Positions 1 to 10,916 of a DNA stretch of 64,000 nt are shown here, piece by piece (positions within the stretch are counted from its first letter, which is position 1; each line of letters begins with the position of its first letter). The translations under genes and the position numbers were made by a program. The notes beneath the pieces were generated by a model that had not been told where the DNA came from, searched no databases, and was given only the letters and a program-made list of their open reading frames with translations. Source of the stretch: Aotearoamyces nothofagi (lineage: Eukaryota > Ascomycota > Leotiomycetes > Leotiales > Tympanidaceae); NCBI GenBank assembly GCA_015345905.1, contig JADDTR010000017.1, forward strand, positions 62,001-126,000, read 5' to 3'.

Positions 1-135
1 CTTTCATTGTTTCTTTCCTTTCAAGATTAGAATTTCCTCGAACAATCCAGTGTTCAACAGTACTCTCCACATTCTCATATATAATCCCTGGCCTAGACGT
101 TCCATCTCTACAGTTGGAACTACTTGCTTCACACC

Positions 136-1909
136 ATGCAATTTACCCAGTTGATAGCAGGCTTTCTCTTGTGCACAAGTCTCATCGCGGCAGGTCCGCT
201 CCGGCGTGATGAGTCCTATAGAATGTAGGCTTATCTGTCAGCCTTTTCTGAGACCGTGCTAATCATAACACAGCTTGCGAAGGAGTACTCCATTCCAAAA
301 CACTACAAGAACATATAGTCCCTCTCCAACAGGGTCAGTAGTGATAATCCCAGTGACGGAAGAGCAGCCAACTACCTCAGCTACAACAGTGACATCAATA
401 TCCAGTCCTTATTCGAGCTCGCATTTAACAGTCTCTTCAGCAAGTCAAAGTCCCACGACTTTCTCATCAAGCAAATCCTACTCGTCAGCATTAACCGGGT
501 CAGGTCTAATCTCCAAGACTTCTTCGAGCATGTTGCAATCACTATCGACAGGCTCAAGCGCGTCGACAACATCCGTGAAACCAACTAGAACATCCAGCAC
601 TTCCAGTCATGGTAGCTCAAGCTCATCAAGCACTTATCTATTCGCCTCTGCGAACAATACCGGACCTAGTACCGAACCTAGTAGTCTGTCCGATATGCCA
701 ACCACTTCTAGAGCTTTGTCGTCGACCTCAACGACCTCGACCTCAACGACCTCGACCTCAACGACCTCGACCTCATTTTCAAGATACTTTACGCTGAGAA
801 ACACAACTACAGATGCAGCTGCTTTAACATCTATTGTATCAGCAGGGGACTCAACACCGTCAGTTGCAGTTTCACTGGTGACAGATACTTTCTCCCCAAC
901 GCAGAATCCAACCACATCCCAAGCTTTTAAATCAAGCTCTGCATCCGATTCCCTTCCACAAGTTTCTCCATTCAACACAATTGTAACTATCGTACCTCCA
1001 TCAAACGATCCTTCTCCTTCCACATCAGTTTCTCTTGAACCGGCCCAGTCTGTTATCACCACAGCTTCTTCGGTCAGAAGCACGACATCGAATCTTGTAG
1101 TCTCCTCTACAACTATCTCCACCGCATCGGACCAGTCTACTACCCTCAGCACTGCCCTAGTTTCTTCGGTCACTTCAAGCACAGCCCAGAGTCTCACGGC
1201 TGTCTCAATCTCCGGGGTCCCAACCATTCTTCCTAACCCATCAGCCACAAGTACCAGCATCAGTGCTGATCAATTCTCCCAAAACCTAGCCCTGGCTAAA
1301 GGCTACAACAACATTTTTTCTACCCTCGACGCCTCCTCTCCATGCACTGGCAACTCGATCGCCTGCATCAAGGGCCAAACGGGGACATGTGACTCTACAG
1401 GCTCGTACTCGCTTCAAACCTGCACACCAAAGGCTGAATCCTGCTTCGCACTCCCTATGAACACTACTGCAGGTGTATATGTAGGGTGCTTTGACATTGC
1501 TGAAGCAGATAACATCCTCGGTCTACCCAATAGTCTCTCGGTCACTATCGCAACGACAAGCTCTCCTCCCAAAACAACGGCATCAACACTTCAAGCAGAG
1601 AGTGCGGAGCATAAGTCAACCTTGGCGAGCATCTCCACAATCATAGCAAGTGATGCCAACCTACCCGAGTTGACGACAACACTATTCCGCACACACACTT
1701 CGACATACTATGTAACAACGTCTATAACTCCAATAGCGGAGGCGACACCGACACCGCAGCAGGCTTCAAGCACTGTGGTTGTGAAAGCAGGAACCCAGAC
1801 GCGGGTAGGGTCGTTAGTTACGATCATTCCGGTGAAGCCGGCAAGTGATGGGAAAGAGATAATTACCGTTACCGTTACTGCGACGGTTACGACGACAGAG
1901 AAGGCTTAG
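136..1909 (+). CDS. Secreted Ser/Thr-rich (mucin-like) cell-surface protein
   Basis: Two exons, 136..224 and 274..1909, with a 49-bp intron (GTAGGC donor, CTAAT branch, ACAG acceptor), giving 574 aa. The start at 136 gives a classic signal peptide (MQFTQLIAGFLLCTSLIAAG) followed by a dibasic LRR site; the phase-2 junction joins cleanly. The next roughly 340 residues are almost only Ser/Thr with Ala, Pro and Val, as in heavily O-glycosylated wall proteins, including a TSTST tract encoded by a 15-bp tandem repeat. Residues about 370-450 form a Cys-containing module (SPCTGN, ACIKG, CFALP, VGCF) that resembles the short Cys modules at the ends of fungal chitin- or wall-associated secreted proteins; this is similarity by eye only. 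The tail is TVTATVTTTEKA. No hydrophobic GPI signal or membrane segment is seen, so it is probably secreted or wall-bound non-covalently. Substrate or ligand unknown. Confidence 0.85.
729..775 (+). repeat. 15-bp coding tandem repeat
   Basis: About three perfect copies of ACGACCTCGACCTCA plus a partial copy. They lie in frame in the Ser/Thr-rich protein gene and encode TSTST units, so copy-number change would lengthen the glycosylated stalk without frameshift. Confidence 0.9.
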
Positions 1910-2239
1910 TTGGAGAATGTAATAGAATGCTAGTGGGTATAATTTTAGATTTAGGAAAATTGAAGGTGGGCCTATAATATAATTGGAGTAGATGGCACTT
2001 TATAGAAGTTAAACATAATTAATACTATACTTTTGATTCGTCGCTACAAGAGGGTGTCGGGTCGTACCTTAAGTGACTATGCCAAGTCATTAATCAGCTA
2101 GGATTCTAGGAACCTTCAAAGTGTAAAAGAAACATCACAAAGGACATACAATTTTGGAACCGAACCCAACGCTCAGTATCGTTCCCGTTCCTCCGACACA
2201 GTTCACAGAGTTTTGTCCTTACGCAACTCTTAGCCTTCT
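1910..2239. other. Convergent 3' flanks, no gene seen
   Basis: 330 bp of AT-rich DNA between the stop codons of two convergent genes. It presumably holds both 3' UTRs and poly(A) sites. No ORF or structured RNA was recognised. Confidence 0.7.
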
Positions 2240-3745
2240 TCACGCCGCACCTAGCGCCTGCTCCTGAATCTTCCAATCAAACTGCTTGGCGAAAGCAGCC
2301 ATCTTCTTCTTCGTTCCTGGAAACATGTACGGCATATCCGGGTTTCCCTGTCCCATATTTCTCTGTTCCCAAATCTCCTCATTTGGTTTATGGCCGCTGT
2401 CATGCAAAGTCTGGGCAATGCGTTCGATTTCCGCCCAGGCACGCAGGATATTGTCACCGGCTAGGAGACGCATTTGAGCATCTGTAGCACCACGAGAAAG
2501 GAGATGGGCGATGAGGACTGGGTATTTTGATACGTCCTGGTCATGTTAGCACCTGCATATGTTGTATAGAGAATGACTTACTTCCAAGCCATTTACTCCA
2601 GCTTCCATACCACTAAAATCAGAACCAATACCAACGTGCTCCCATCCCGCGATTTCGGCGATATGGAAAATATGATTAGCGACATCATCAATAGTAGCCT
2701 TTCCCGGCTCTCTTGTATTCATGAATTCCGCCACGAATGGAACCATGATGACGCCGCGGTTAGTCTTGAGGCTCCGCAAGACGTCGTCTGGTGCGTGACG
2801 GAGGTGTTTCTGCACGGTGTAGGCTCCGGAATGAGAGAATATAACTGGTGCTTCTGAGACTGCCAGGGTGTCTCGCATCGTTTCATGTGAGACGTGGGAG
2901 AGATCAATAAGCATTCCGAGGCGGTTCATCTCTTTGACCAGCTCATGACCGAAAGCAGTAAGTCCATCGTCTTTACCGCCAGTAGCAACAGTGCTAGCTG
3001 CAGTTGCGAATGCGTTATCACAGTTATGCGTAATGGTGATATAGCGGGCACCTAGATCAAACATCTGACGAATCGTTGCCAGGGAATTTCCAACTTGATG
3101 GGCTCCCTCGATTCCTATCATGCTTGCTATCTTTCCAGCTTTGAAAGCATTGCGAGCACATAGCGATGTTTCACAGTACTGGAAAGTTTCGGGATATTGC
3201 TCAACGAGGCGTTTTGTAATGTCTATTTGCTCAAGTGTATCCCGGACGCTGAAGGTGGGTTCGTCCTTGTCCTCAATCTTGGCGCAATCCACGTATACGC
3301 TCCAAAATTGGCCGCCCATTCGTCCTTCTCGCATTCTTTGCACGTCAGTGTGGCCGAGGAGCTTCTGGTTTAGGTCAAAGCCGCGGTAGATTTTATTTTC
3401 AAGTTCGATTCGGATGATGTAAGGGAGATCATTGTGCCCGTCTATCAATGGTGTTGTAGAGAGGATATGTTTTGCTCTGCCTTCGTAGTCGGTTGGGGAA
3501 ATTGTTAAAGCAAGTGGATTGTACTGTATGCCATAGTATGCGATTGTTGAAAATACAGTTGCGGCAATGGCTGCAAGGTAAGTCAGCCGGAAGGGGTTGT
3601 ATCGATTATCAGGCCGAGCCCTGTTGGAAGCTACAATCAAGGTCTGGGGCGTATCAGTTGTAGCAACACGTTCTGTTGTAGCAGCACGTTCTGAGGGTGT
3701 TGGAATATCTGACTCATCGAATGTGGTGCCATTGGGCGTGGACAT
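2240..3745 (-). CDS. Membrane-anchored dipeptidase (peptidase M19, renal dipeptidase family)
   Basis: Two exons, 3745..2582 and 2536..2240, with a 45-bp intron (GTAAGT...CCAG), giving 486 aa. A polar N-terminus of about 50 residues precedes one membrane segment (about residues 53-72), then the M19 metal-dependent hydrolase fold, so a type II topology is likely, unlike the GPI-anchored mammalian enzyme. Expected zinc-site elements are present: H-x-D in DGHNDLP (about H104/D106), the bridging Glu in GIEGAHQ (about E214), and His residues in DLSHVS and FSHSGAY. The spliced C-terminus ([18 protein letters not shown] and onward) restores the helical end typical of the family. It hydrolyses dipeptides, possibly including cysteinyl-glycine from glutathione or thiol conjugates. 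No secondary-metabolite genes adjoin it, so a general peptide or glutathione turnover role is more likely than a toxin-pathway role. Confidence 0.92.
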
Positions 3746-4396
3746 CTTGAAAGAAGGATGGTTCGCACACGCTGCTTGACAATAATTACTTCAAGAGCAC
3801 CAGGCCCTAAATATATCGGAAGTACTTTTAAAGTTACTTAAAGTCATTATTGACAGAGAAATGCTCCAGCAGCAACAAGAAAGAGGAAACACTGATAAGA
3901 GCGATAAGAGTCCAGAGGTCAAATTTGCAAGGTTACCCCACCAAGAAGGCACGTGATATTTGAATGAACAGATAAAGTTTCAAATAAGGTAGCAGTGGGT
4001 AGGCCAATGCTGATAAGATAGGGGAAAGAAGCTTCAACTTAATCCGGGATGCTGAATAAATATCCCCAGAGAAAAAGAGTATTAGCAATTTGCAAAAGAG
4101 CTCACAAACTACTCTATCTAATTACTCATCTGCCGGTCCGTCTCCTTCTTCTCAGTCATGTTTTATATTTCGCTTTATATGCTCCGCTAAAATCCAGTCT
4201 CTTTCACTTCTTCTATCCAAGAAATTGCCGCGACGGCTTGAATCTCTATTAACGTCTCTGGCAAGCACAAAAACCAAACAATGTACGAACAAAACGCCAG
4301 CTAATCAAGAGTGGTAACTTTCTTAGCGGGAACAAGGTAGTTCCCAGCTTCTCTCTCTTGACTCTGAGAATTATTATAAAGTGAGGTGGACCCAAA
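3746..4396. other. Intergenic: dipeptidase promoter and OSBP 3' flank
   Basis: 651 bp between two minus-strand genes. The part nearest 3745 is the dipeptidase promoter and carries TTTTAAAGTTACTTAAAGTCA-like DNA around 3828-3848. No convincing coding sequence. Confidence 0.6.
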
Positions 4397-6085
4397 TTAA
4401 GCACCGAGCTCTTTGTTTTCTGACAACTCCCACTGGCCTTGCTGGAGTGCCTTCAGAACCTCAACACCATCAGGTGTGAGCTCAGGCTGGCCAAGAGGTG
4501 TCACACTACCAGTAAAGAATCTAGGTGTCCACTCGACACCCATTTTTTCTCTTGCTCGAGCCTTCTCGCGTTGCTTCTCTTCTAGTTCTTGCTTGATGGC
4601 TGTAGCTCGCGAATATTGCCTTGAATTGATGGCTTCGGTAACTCCGGACCAGAAACGCAGGGATTCGTTGGGGAGTTGTGAGGCCGCTGGCGGGATGACC
4701 TTAGGCTGTATGGATAGGGGATCAAGATTGATGATGAGATGCTCTTCCTTCAGATAATGTTAGGGGTTATAAAGAATGCGTGAGTTAATCAGGGGTTGTA
4801 AAATTGCTTACAGTGAATTTTGGACCTAAAGAGAAATAGATCTTCTCACGCCAGTTGCCGTTGATACGTGCCAGTACATCCTTCTCGGGAACATCCACAA
4901 TTCGCTTGATATTATCGTTCTCAGGATCGTATCGGAAGACGACGCCCTCAACTTTGTTCTGCGCCTTCCCCAGCCATCCTTCCTCTCTATAGTGTAATAT
5001 GGTTTTTATCTTCGTCTTGGCACACGTTACATAGCACTGGTCACCAACAGTCACGCTTAGACCTCCACGAATCAAACCGCCAAGGTGCGCTGCAGGATGG
5101 GTAAGCTGGTATTGCTCATCATCACGGTTGTGGAGTTTGATAAAGATGCCGAGGTTGTGCTCGCCGGGTGTCACCCTGATGCTTGTGCCAGTAAACCTAG
5201 CTGAGAGCTGATCAAATCCGCGTGCGGAGATGCCTTTTTCGGGGCAGTCGACATAAAAGGCTGATACGGGAGGGTGATGTGACGTCTGTTCGGTAAGATA
5301 TGATACACGAACTGGCTCTTTTAGCTTTGCGGGCACGTTTATCGCGACGGTAGAGGTACAACGAGATACATCGGTTTTCGTGGACTTTATAGACGATGCA
5401 CTGCTTCCCGTAGTATGTGTTCGGATTAAGGAGACTGACGGTGCTGTCTCTGCAACTTCCCAATTACACTAAGACGTGTTAGCGTTTCACTCATCTGAGC
5501 ATATAAATATAACCATACCCTGAAAAACTCGCCCAGTGCTGAATTATATGGTTTGCAAGGTTTCCCCTTGACATATTTGAGGTCCTTCGTAAACCAAAAT
5601 CTCAAGACTTCAAGCATACGGTCCAAAGGATCATCTGAATCGCCTATCGCGACGAATGTTTCGGGGCGGTCCAGATAATTCCAGTACTCGAGATTGGGCG
5701 TAGGCTCGAGGAGTTGGGCAGGTAATGAGAATCGCACCGAGGCAATATCAGTTACACCGATGAATCTACAGAAAAGAAGGTTAATAAAAATGAGCTCTAC
5801 AATTGATCGTGGCCAATGTCAACTTTCAGCTTTTGCTAGCAAGCATCTAATGAGGCGCACGCCGCCGCTGACCGCCATAATTGGCCCATGACGTCTTGAC
5901 GTAGAAACAATAGTTGCTTACTTCCTTAATATGCCCAAGAACATTCGAAGCTTCGAGGTATCATCTGGGGACTTTTCATCTGCTGGGCGGGTGGGTATCG
6001 CTGTATCGGAGACTGTCGATGTTGAGGTGGAGCTTTCTGGCGACTCTTCGACCGCCGATGAGACTGACGATGAAGCCATACTCAT
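4397..6085 (-). CDS. Oxysterol-binding protein, Kes1/Osh4-type lipid transfer protein
   Basis: Four exons: 6085..5922, 5765..5519, 5468..4812 and 4747..4397, giving 472 aa, close to the short Osh4/Kes1 class (434 aa in yeast). There is no PH or ankyrin domain; the protein is an OSBP-related domain alone. The family signature EQVSHHPP appears as EQTSHHPP (residues about 197-204). Upstream are the sterol-pocket lid region (KFIGVTDIASVRFSLP) and KPYNSALGEFFR, and downstream the conserved end with the LRFWSGVTEAI and EWTPRFF motifs. Introns are 156, 50 and 64 bp. A second in-frame ATG lies two codons downstream at 6079. The family carries sterol and PI4P between membranes and damps Golgi PI4P signalling. 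The Val-to-Thr change in the signature is tolerated in fungal members as far as I recall. Confidence 0.93.
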
Positions 6086-9000
6086 ATATGCAGTATAACA
6101 AAGCTTGCTCTGAGCATATGCGGGGCTGTGATATATTTCGCAATGGGTCCAGTGGTGTGGGCTGCGGAAATGGTGTTGGCTCTACGTTGGCATCGTAACA
6201 CGTGGAAATGACGTTACGGTAGGCAGATAAGGGCTCCTAATCGTAGGTTTCAGCTAGCTTAACGAGCAACAAAGGCCGCAGCAGAAAACGCTGGTTGGAT
6301 GTACTTTGCTTTACTTCAACGACTTGATGTCCTCGTGTCTCGCGTTAGCATCTTCAGGTATGTTGAGATGCCTCCTAAATCACGAAGCATTCGTTACTAC
6401 ACAGATTACTACACAGAGAAGGAGACGGTACGTCGAAGAAGATGAGACGCGAGAGACTCGTCCGCCAATCGATCTGACACGCCCGAGCTTCTATGCGCCT
6501 GGCGCGTGGGCAGCTTTACGGGCGCGGCAAGGCCTCATTCAGATGATAGTGTTACTTTAGGGAGTTCTGTATATGTATCAGGTAGTTGAGTACCTCATCT
6601 GAACGGTGGCATGTGTTTGTATGCCTGTCTGTAGACGTGAGAGGGCCACGTGAGACGTGAATGCTGCCATGGAACTTGAATATCGTTGGCAACAATTACG
6701 CTCACACCACTCGTGTGTCATAGCCTATGAGCCGTGATGTATTATATACACAATACAGTGCCGTGCTCCATTACCCTCATATCGCGCACTTGCGTACCTA
6801 ACATGCAATAGCTACAGGTACCAAGGCTGGAGATACACCTCCGAGGATTTCTTGTCAGTGGCATACCGAGTACTCTAATCTTGGCTTATGTATCAATGAT
6901 CGATGCGATGCTTGGCACTCGAGTCCAATGCCAGTGCACATTCAGGCACACATTCAGGGACCTCCTAGAGGATAGTTCGTAACATGGGAAGCCTCACTGT
7001 ACATAAGTACAATACAGTACATTCGTTTATCTATACTGGTGAGCTAAAAATACTTTACTCCCGTAGGAATACAAGATTGTCAATTTATTAATAGATGTAT
7101 AGTATCGTGTCGCTATCATACTCGAGTGCGGATGATTACATTGAGTACGGCGTATACTGTATGAAGCCAGCAAAAGATCTTCAGAGGACTCTAAGTGTGA
7201 ATGACGTCGGCGGGCCAATATTGCCTATAAGGGTGACAGATCAACGACATGAGTTATCCGATGCCTTTCAGGAACCATTGGAACCGATGTCCAACCCTCT
7301 GCCCTTGCACTTGTCGCCCTCTTTTGGATGCAAGGCCCACCTACCGTATAAACATATATGGAGGTATAATACTGTAAATGTGTGTGACTACTTCACTCTG
7401 CATTAACCAAGTTCAGGGGCTCAATGAAAAAAGGCGGCTTGTGTCGCCACAAGTACGACGTAGGTGTGCTGTATATCAAGTACCCCAAATGCCAAACTAA
7501 GTATGTGTAGAGCTGACCACTTCCCGTGTAACAGACATGGGAGGCATAATACTAAGTATAATACGGGCAAGCTCTTCCGAATTCCAAAAAAAGGATGCAC
7601 AATATCCCCACACAGGCCCACCGTCGACGACAAGGCTGCGACTGGAGCAGCGACGATGACGTCAAGTAAGGAAAACGCCTCCGTCTCTCTCAGTGGAATT
7701 CGTCGGTAATTGCGTATTTTTTTGATATGACGGTGGGGGAAACGCCCGAACCTCTATCGCTTCTACGTGCTAGCGAGCAAAACGGGACAGTGGAGAGATG
7801 CACAGAGGCACAGATATAGCGTACGAACCCGCGATGGGCCTGGGGAGTGTGAATGTACGAAGTACGAATAGTGCTAATCAATCCCCTGTCAAGCATTCTC
7901 GGGGTTGCTTCCGTGAAACGATGACCTGGCGAAGGCTGCCGGATCAGCATGATGAATGAGATCTTCCATCCTACTAAGATCCTTTATGGCGGCCTGTGGC
8001 TGGTGAGCGAGCTCCAGTAAAGAAGCTTAAAGTCCGAAGGATTTGGAGGAGCTGAAGCGGTGAAAACGCATAATACAACGTGAGTAAGGGAGTGTGGTCG
8101 TCATTGTTTATTACCACCAGCGCATGCACTTCTTGTATCAGAGCGGTGTGCCTATAGTGTAGAGTAGCGCTCAGCAACGACGAGAAGCCCCCTAAACCCA
8201 AGGGCCAGCGACTATGGCGAAGCGACAGGTTCGCTGCAAGCAAGATAAGGAGGGCGAGAGCATTGGGGAAATTGCATGGGTCGTGCACACGCCTCTGGGA
8301 TCCCAAGCCTCTGATTTCCATCCATTATTACACTGTATCCGTATTACCTGCCGTATTATTGTCGATTCGGATACCCGATGGGTGATGTGGCAGCTCGCCT
8401 GGCGCAGCAAATTATGCAAGCGCCTCTTATACCTAAAGTTATTGAATCATCCAGGCCTCGGGCTGTGCTTGTAGGATATCATAGCGTGCTTTGCAAGAGT
8501 CATGCCGGATGCTTGATGCTCGCAACACCGTAAATCGGTTGGTCAGGGGTCAGCTGGTCGTAGACAGAGTGTGGCGACTGCCCCGATAATCGCGTCTCCG
8601 CTCCCGTCGCATAAGCGGAAGAATCGTAGGATGCTGAAGATGTTCACACACAGCATCCGCACAGTAGTATCAACGGCCAACCGAGGCAGCCTGACTTCCC
8701 TTCGTACCCATACCCAGATAAGAAGCAGCGAACCGCTGAAGAAGGAGATGCTGGCAGTCATGCTGGAAAGGCGTGAGCTGCTTTCGTCCAGGATTGCGGA
8801 ACCGTGTATCTATCTATGTTTCAGAAACAGTACAGTACAACAAGCCATCTTCAGGTCGTCTAGTCGTTATTGTCACCGAAGCGACAGGCACTGAAACTGG
8901 CGAATGCAAAAGCAATACGCTGGATGCTGAGATCCGAAGCTATCGAGACTAAGATGGAGGACACCAACACTTGCGGTAGAGTACTGCATCGCATCGAGCG

Positions 9001-9193
9001 GTCGCGGGAAGTGAAGAGAAGGAACGAAGAACTGGTGACGATACAGGATTGTCGGATGATGAGCTGCTGGATATCATGACTGGAAAATGATGTGGAACAT
9101 GCCTTCCCGACCCAGAGCTACAGTGCAAGTACGGTACAAGAACAGAGCCACCCCGGCTCGTTTGCACGCACTCCAGGCTCATCTCCGAGCAGT

Positions 9194-9230
9194 GCAACTG
9201 GCAACTGGCAACTGGCAACTGGCAACTGGC
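9194..9230. repeat. 7-bp tandem repeat (GCAACTG)n
   Basis: Five consecutive copies of GCAACTG plus two bases, perfect. Non-coding. Confidence 0.9.
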
Positions 9231-9704
9231 CTGCTCCCCTCAACCCCGAGGGCAGGTACAGTACTGTCCGTTCTGCCGCCGGTGTCTCGTTCACGGTGGC
9301 TCCTGAAGGAGACACCGGCATGCCATTACAGGCCCGGCCCTCTCGTGCGCACATCTTCAACACTGCTGCATTGCACTGTACTGTGCTGTATTGCAACTTC
9401 GATCGGGCTGTCGATCTGTGGCTGGTAGATCGAGGCTGTGCAGAGTTCGGCGTGTCCCATACACGATGGCACGCCATAGATGGTGAAGCCCATCCACGGT
9501 GGGTAAACGGATAATAAGGATCCAGCATGGACGGTGCAGTGTTTGTAGGGGTGATGGTGGCGCGCATAGAGTTGGGGGCATTCAATGGGACGGATTCATC
9601 ACCCCGGCATAGTCGCCTTCCGCCCTTGGGCGCGTTGATTGGAGAACGAAGGCCGAGACCGCGCATGCACCGAGTGATATTACTCCGGGTGCGAGGGCTA
9701 GGAC

Positions 9705-9770
9705 GTAGTGTGGTAGTGTGGTAGTGTAGTAGTGTAGTAGTGTAGTAGTGTACAGTACAGTAGTAGTGCT
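9705..9770. repeat. TAGTGTAG/TAGTGTGG satellite tract
   Basis: Imperfect units of GTAGTGTGGTAGTGTA run into GTACAGTACAGTAGTAGTG. It is one of many places where the GTACAGTAC word borders a microsatellite. Confidence 0.8.
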
Positions 9771-9851
9771 CTCACGCGGGAGTTCGACAGCGCATGGATG
9801 GCGGCTGCGACAGACCGCTCCGCAGAGCCCAGAGTCGCCTGTGGCAGAGCA

Positions 9852-9968
9852 GGCGACGAGGGCGACGAGGGCGACGAGGGCGACGAGGGCGACGGGAGAG
9901 ACGCAGCGAAGGCGACGACAGGCATGATGCCGGCCACCACGGTCACCACCGTCACCACCGTCACCGCC
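9852..9968. repeat. Two 9-bp GC-rich minisatellites
   Basis: About five copies of GGCGACGAG (from 9852 to about 9896) are followed by about three copies of GTCACCACC (about 9942-9968). Because units are multiples of three, they give stop-free frames such as EGDEGDEGD and TTVTTVT, which should not be taken as genes. Confidence 0.85.
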
Positions 9969-10283
9969 GTCGCGACAGTGTACCGCCCCACGTGCGCCCC
10001 TCGGCCAGGGCGTCGTCATTTGCCGTAGATCGTTGCTTCATCACCTGGCGGGAGAAGGAGTGCCACAGTGGCCCATCAGACCCAGCGACCCATCAGGCCC
10101 AGCACAGCCGTCGAAAGGGTGTTTGGCAGCCACGGCGGACGCGTTAGCACGTAGCAGGCAATGATAGCGATGCTACACCACGACAGCGCAGGCGCTCCCG
10201 GGCCGGAATGGAGGGGCGTGGGAGTGTGGATGGCCGCTGTGGCTGAGACCCACCGCGTCCGCCGCCGCTTTGAACGCGGACGC

Positions 10284-10315
10284 TGCCCTGCCCTGCCCTG
10301 CCCTGCCCTGCCCTG
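10284..10315. repeat. (CCCTG)n pentanucleotide tract
   Basis: About six perfect copies of CCCTG followed by GC-rich GGGGACGG-type DNA. Confidence 0.85.
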
Positions 10316-10916
10316 CTGGGGACGGGGACGGGGGCGCTGGGGACGCTGGGGCCGCTGGGAGCGCAGCGAACGCAGACGGAGGCGACGCTGGCGAGGCGAC
10401 GCGGGCCTGGCGACTCTGGCCTGGCGACTGGCGACGCTGGCGACAAGCGAGACACAGCACGCTATGGCACAAACACCCCATGAGTATCATGGCCCGCTCC
10501 CCTTTGGAGAGCACCGGCACTAGACCGCTGCTGAGGCCTTAGTCGAGGTCGGCCTCCCAAGGTATTCCTCCATGCCTTGTGATGATGGAATTCTCCATCT
10601 GCTGTATCCATGCACCGCCGCGCTACGTACAATAGGCCTGGCTCTTATAACTCTGAGGCGTCTGCCAGACTCCCCAACCAACATACGACGCTCGTTCTCT
10701 AACCCACGGCCTTGATAATTATTGCGACTTCCTTCTTCTTCTACCCCAGAGCCTCGTCTCTTAGGAGTCCTCTCCGCCGCGGATAATAACATTGCCCTTT
10801 TCGCCCTTTGTGAACGCCGTCTAGCCTCTATGCGACCAGCGAGGCCGTAGAACGCCGCCTTCTGCTTGCTACGAGCCGGCCAAAGGAAAGTTGCTTAGCA
10901 GCTCTAATAGCTCCAG

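Larger units (their letters stand above)
6086..10916. other. Gene desert upstream of the CP2/Grainyhead gene
   Basis: 4.8 kb in which no ORF looks protein-like: start codons are missing, composition is odd and frames overlap on both strands. The left 2.8 kb has mixed base composition. The right 1.7 kb (about 9190-10500) is a mosaic of short GC-rich tandem repeats, and these create long spurious ORFs by lacking stop codons. No transposon ends, RNA genes or long repeats were recognised. It may hold the regulatory region or a long leader of the gene at 10917. Confidence 0.6.

Noticed and set aside
9118-10542. Many long open frames on both strands at 9.1-10.5 kb
   Set aside because: They come from GC-rich tandem repeats lacking stop codons; the proteins are runs of repeated units and overlap on both strands.
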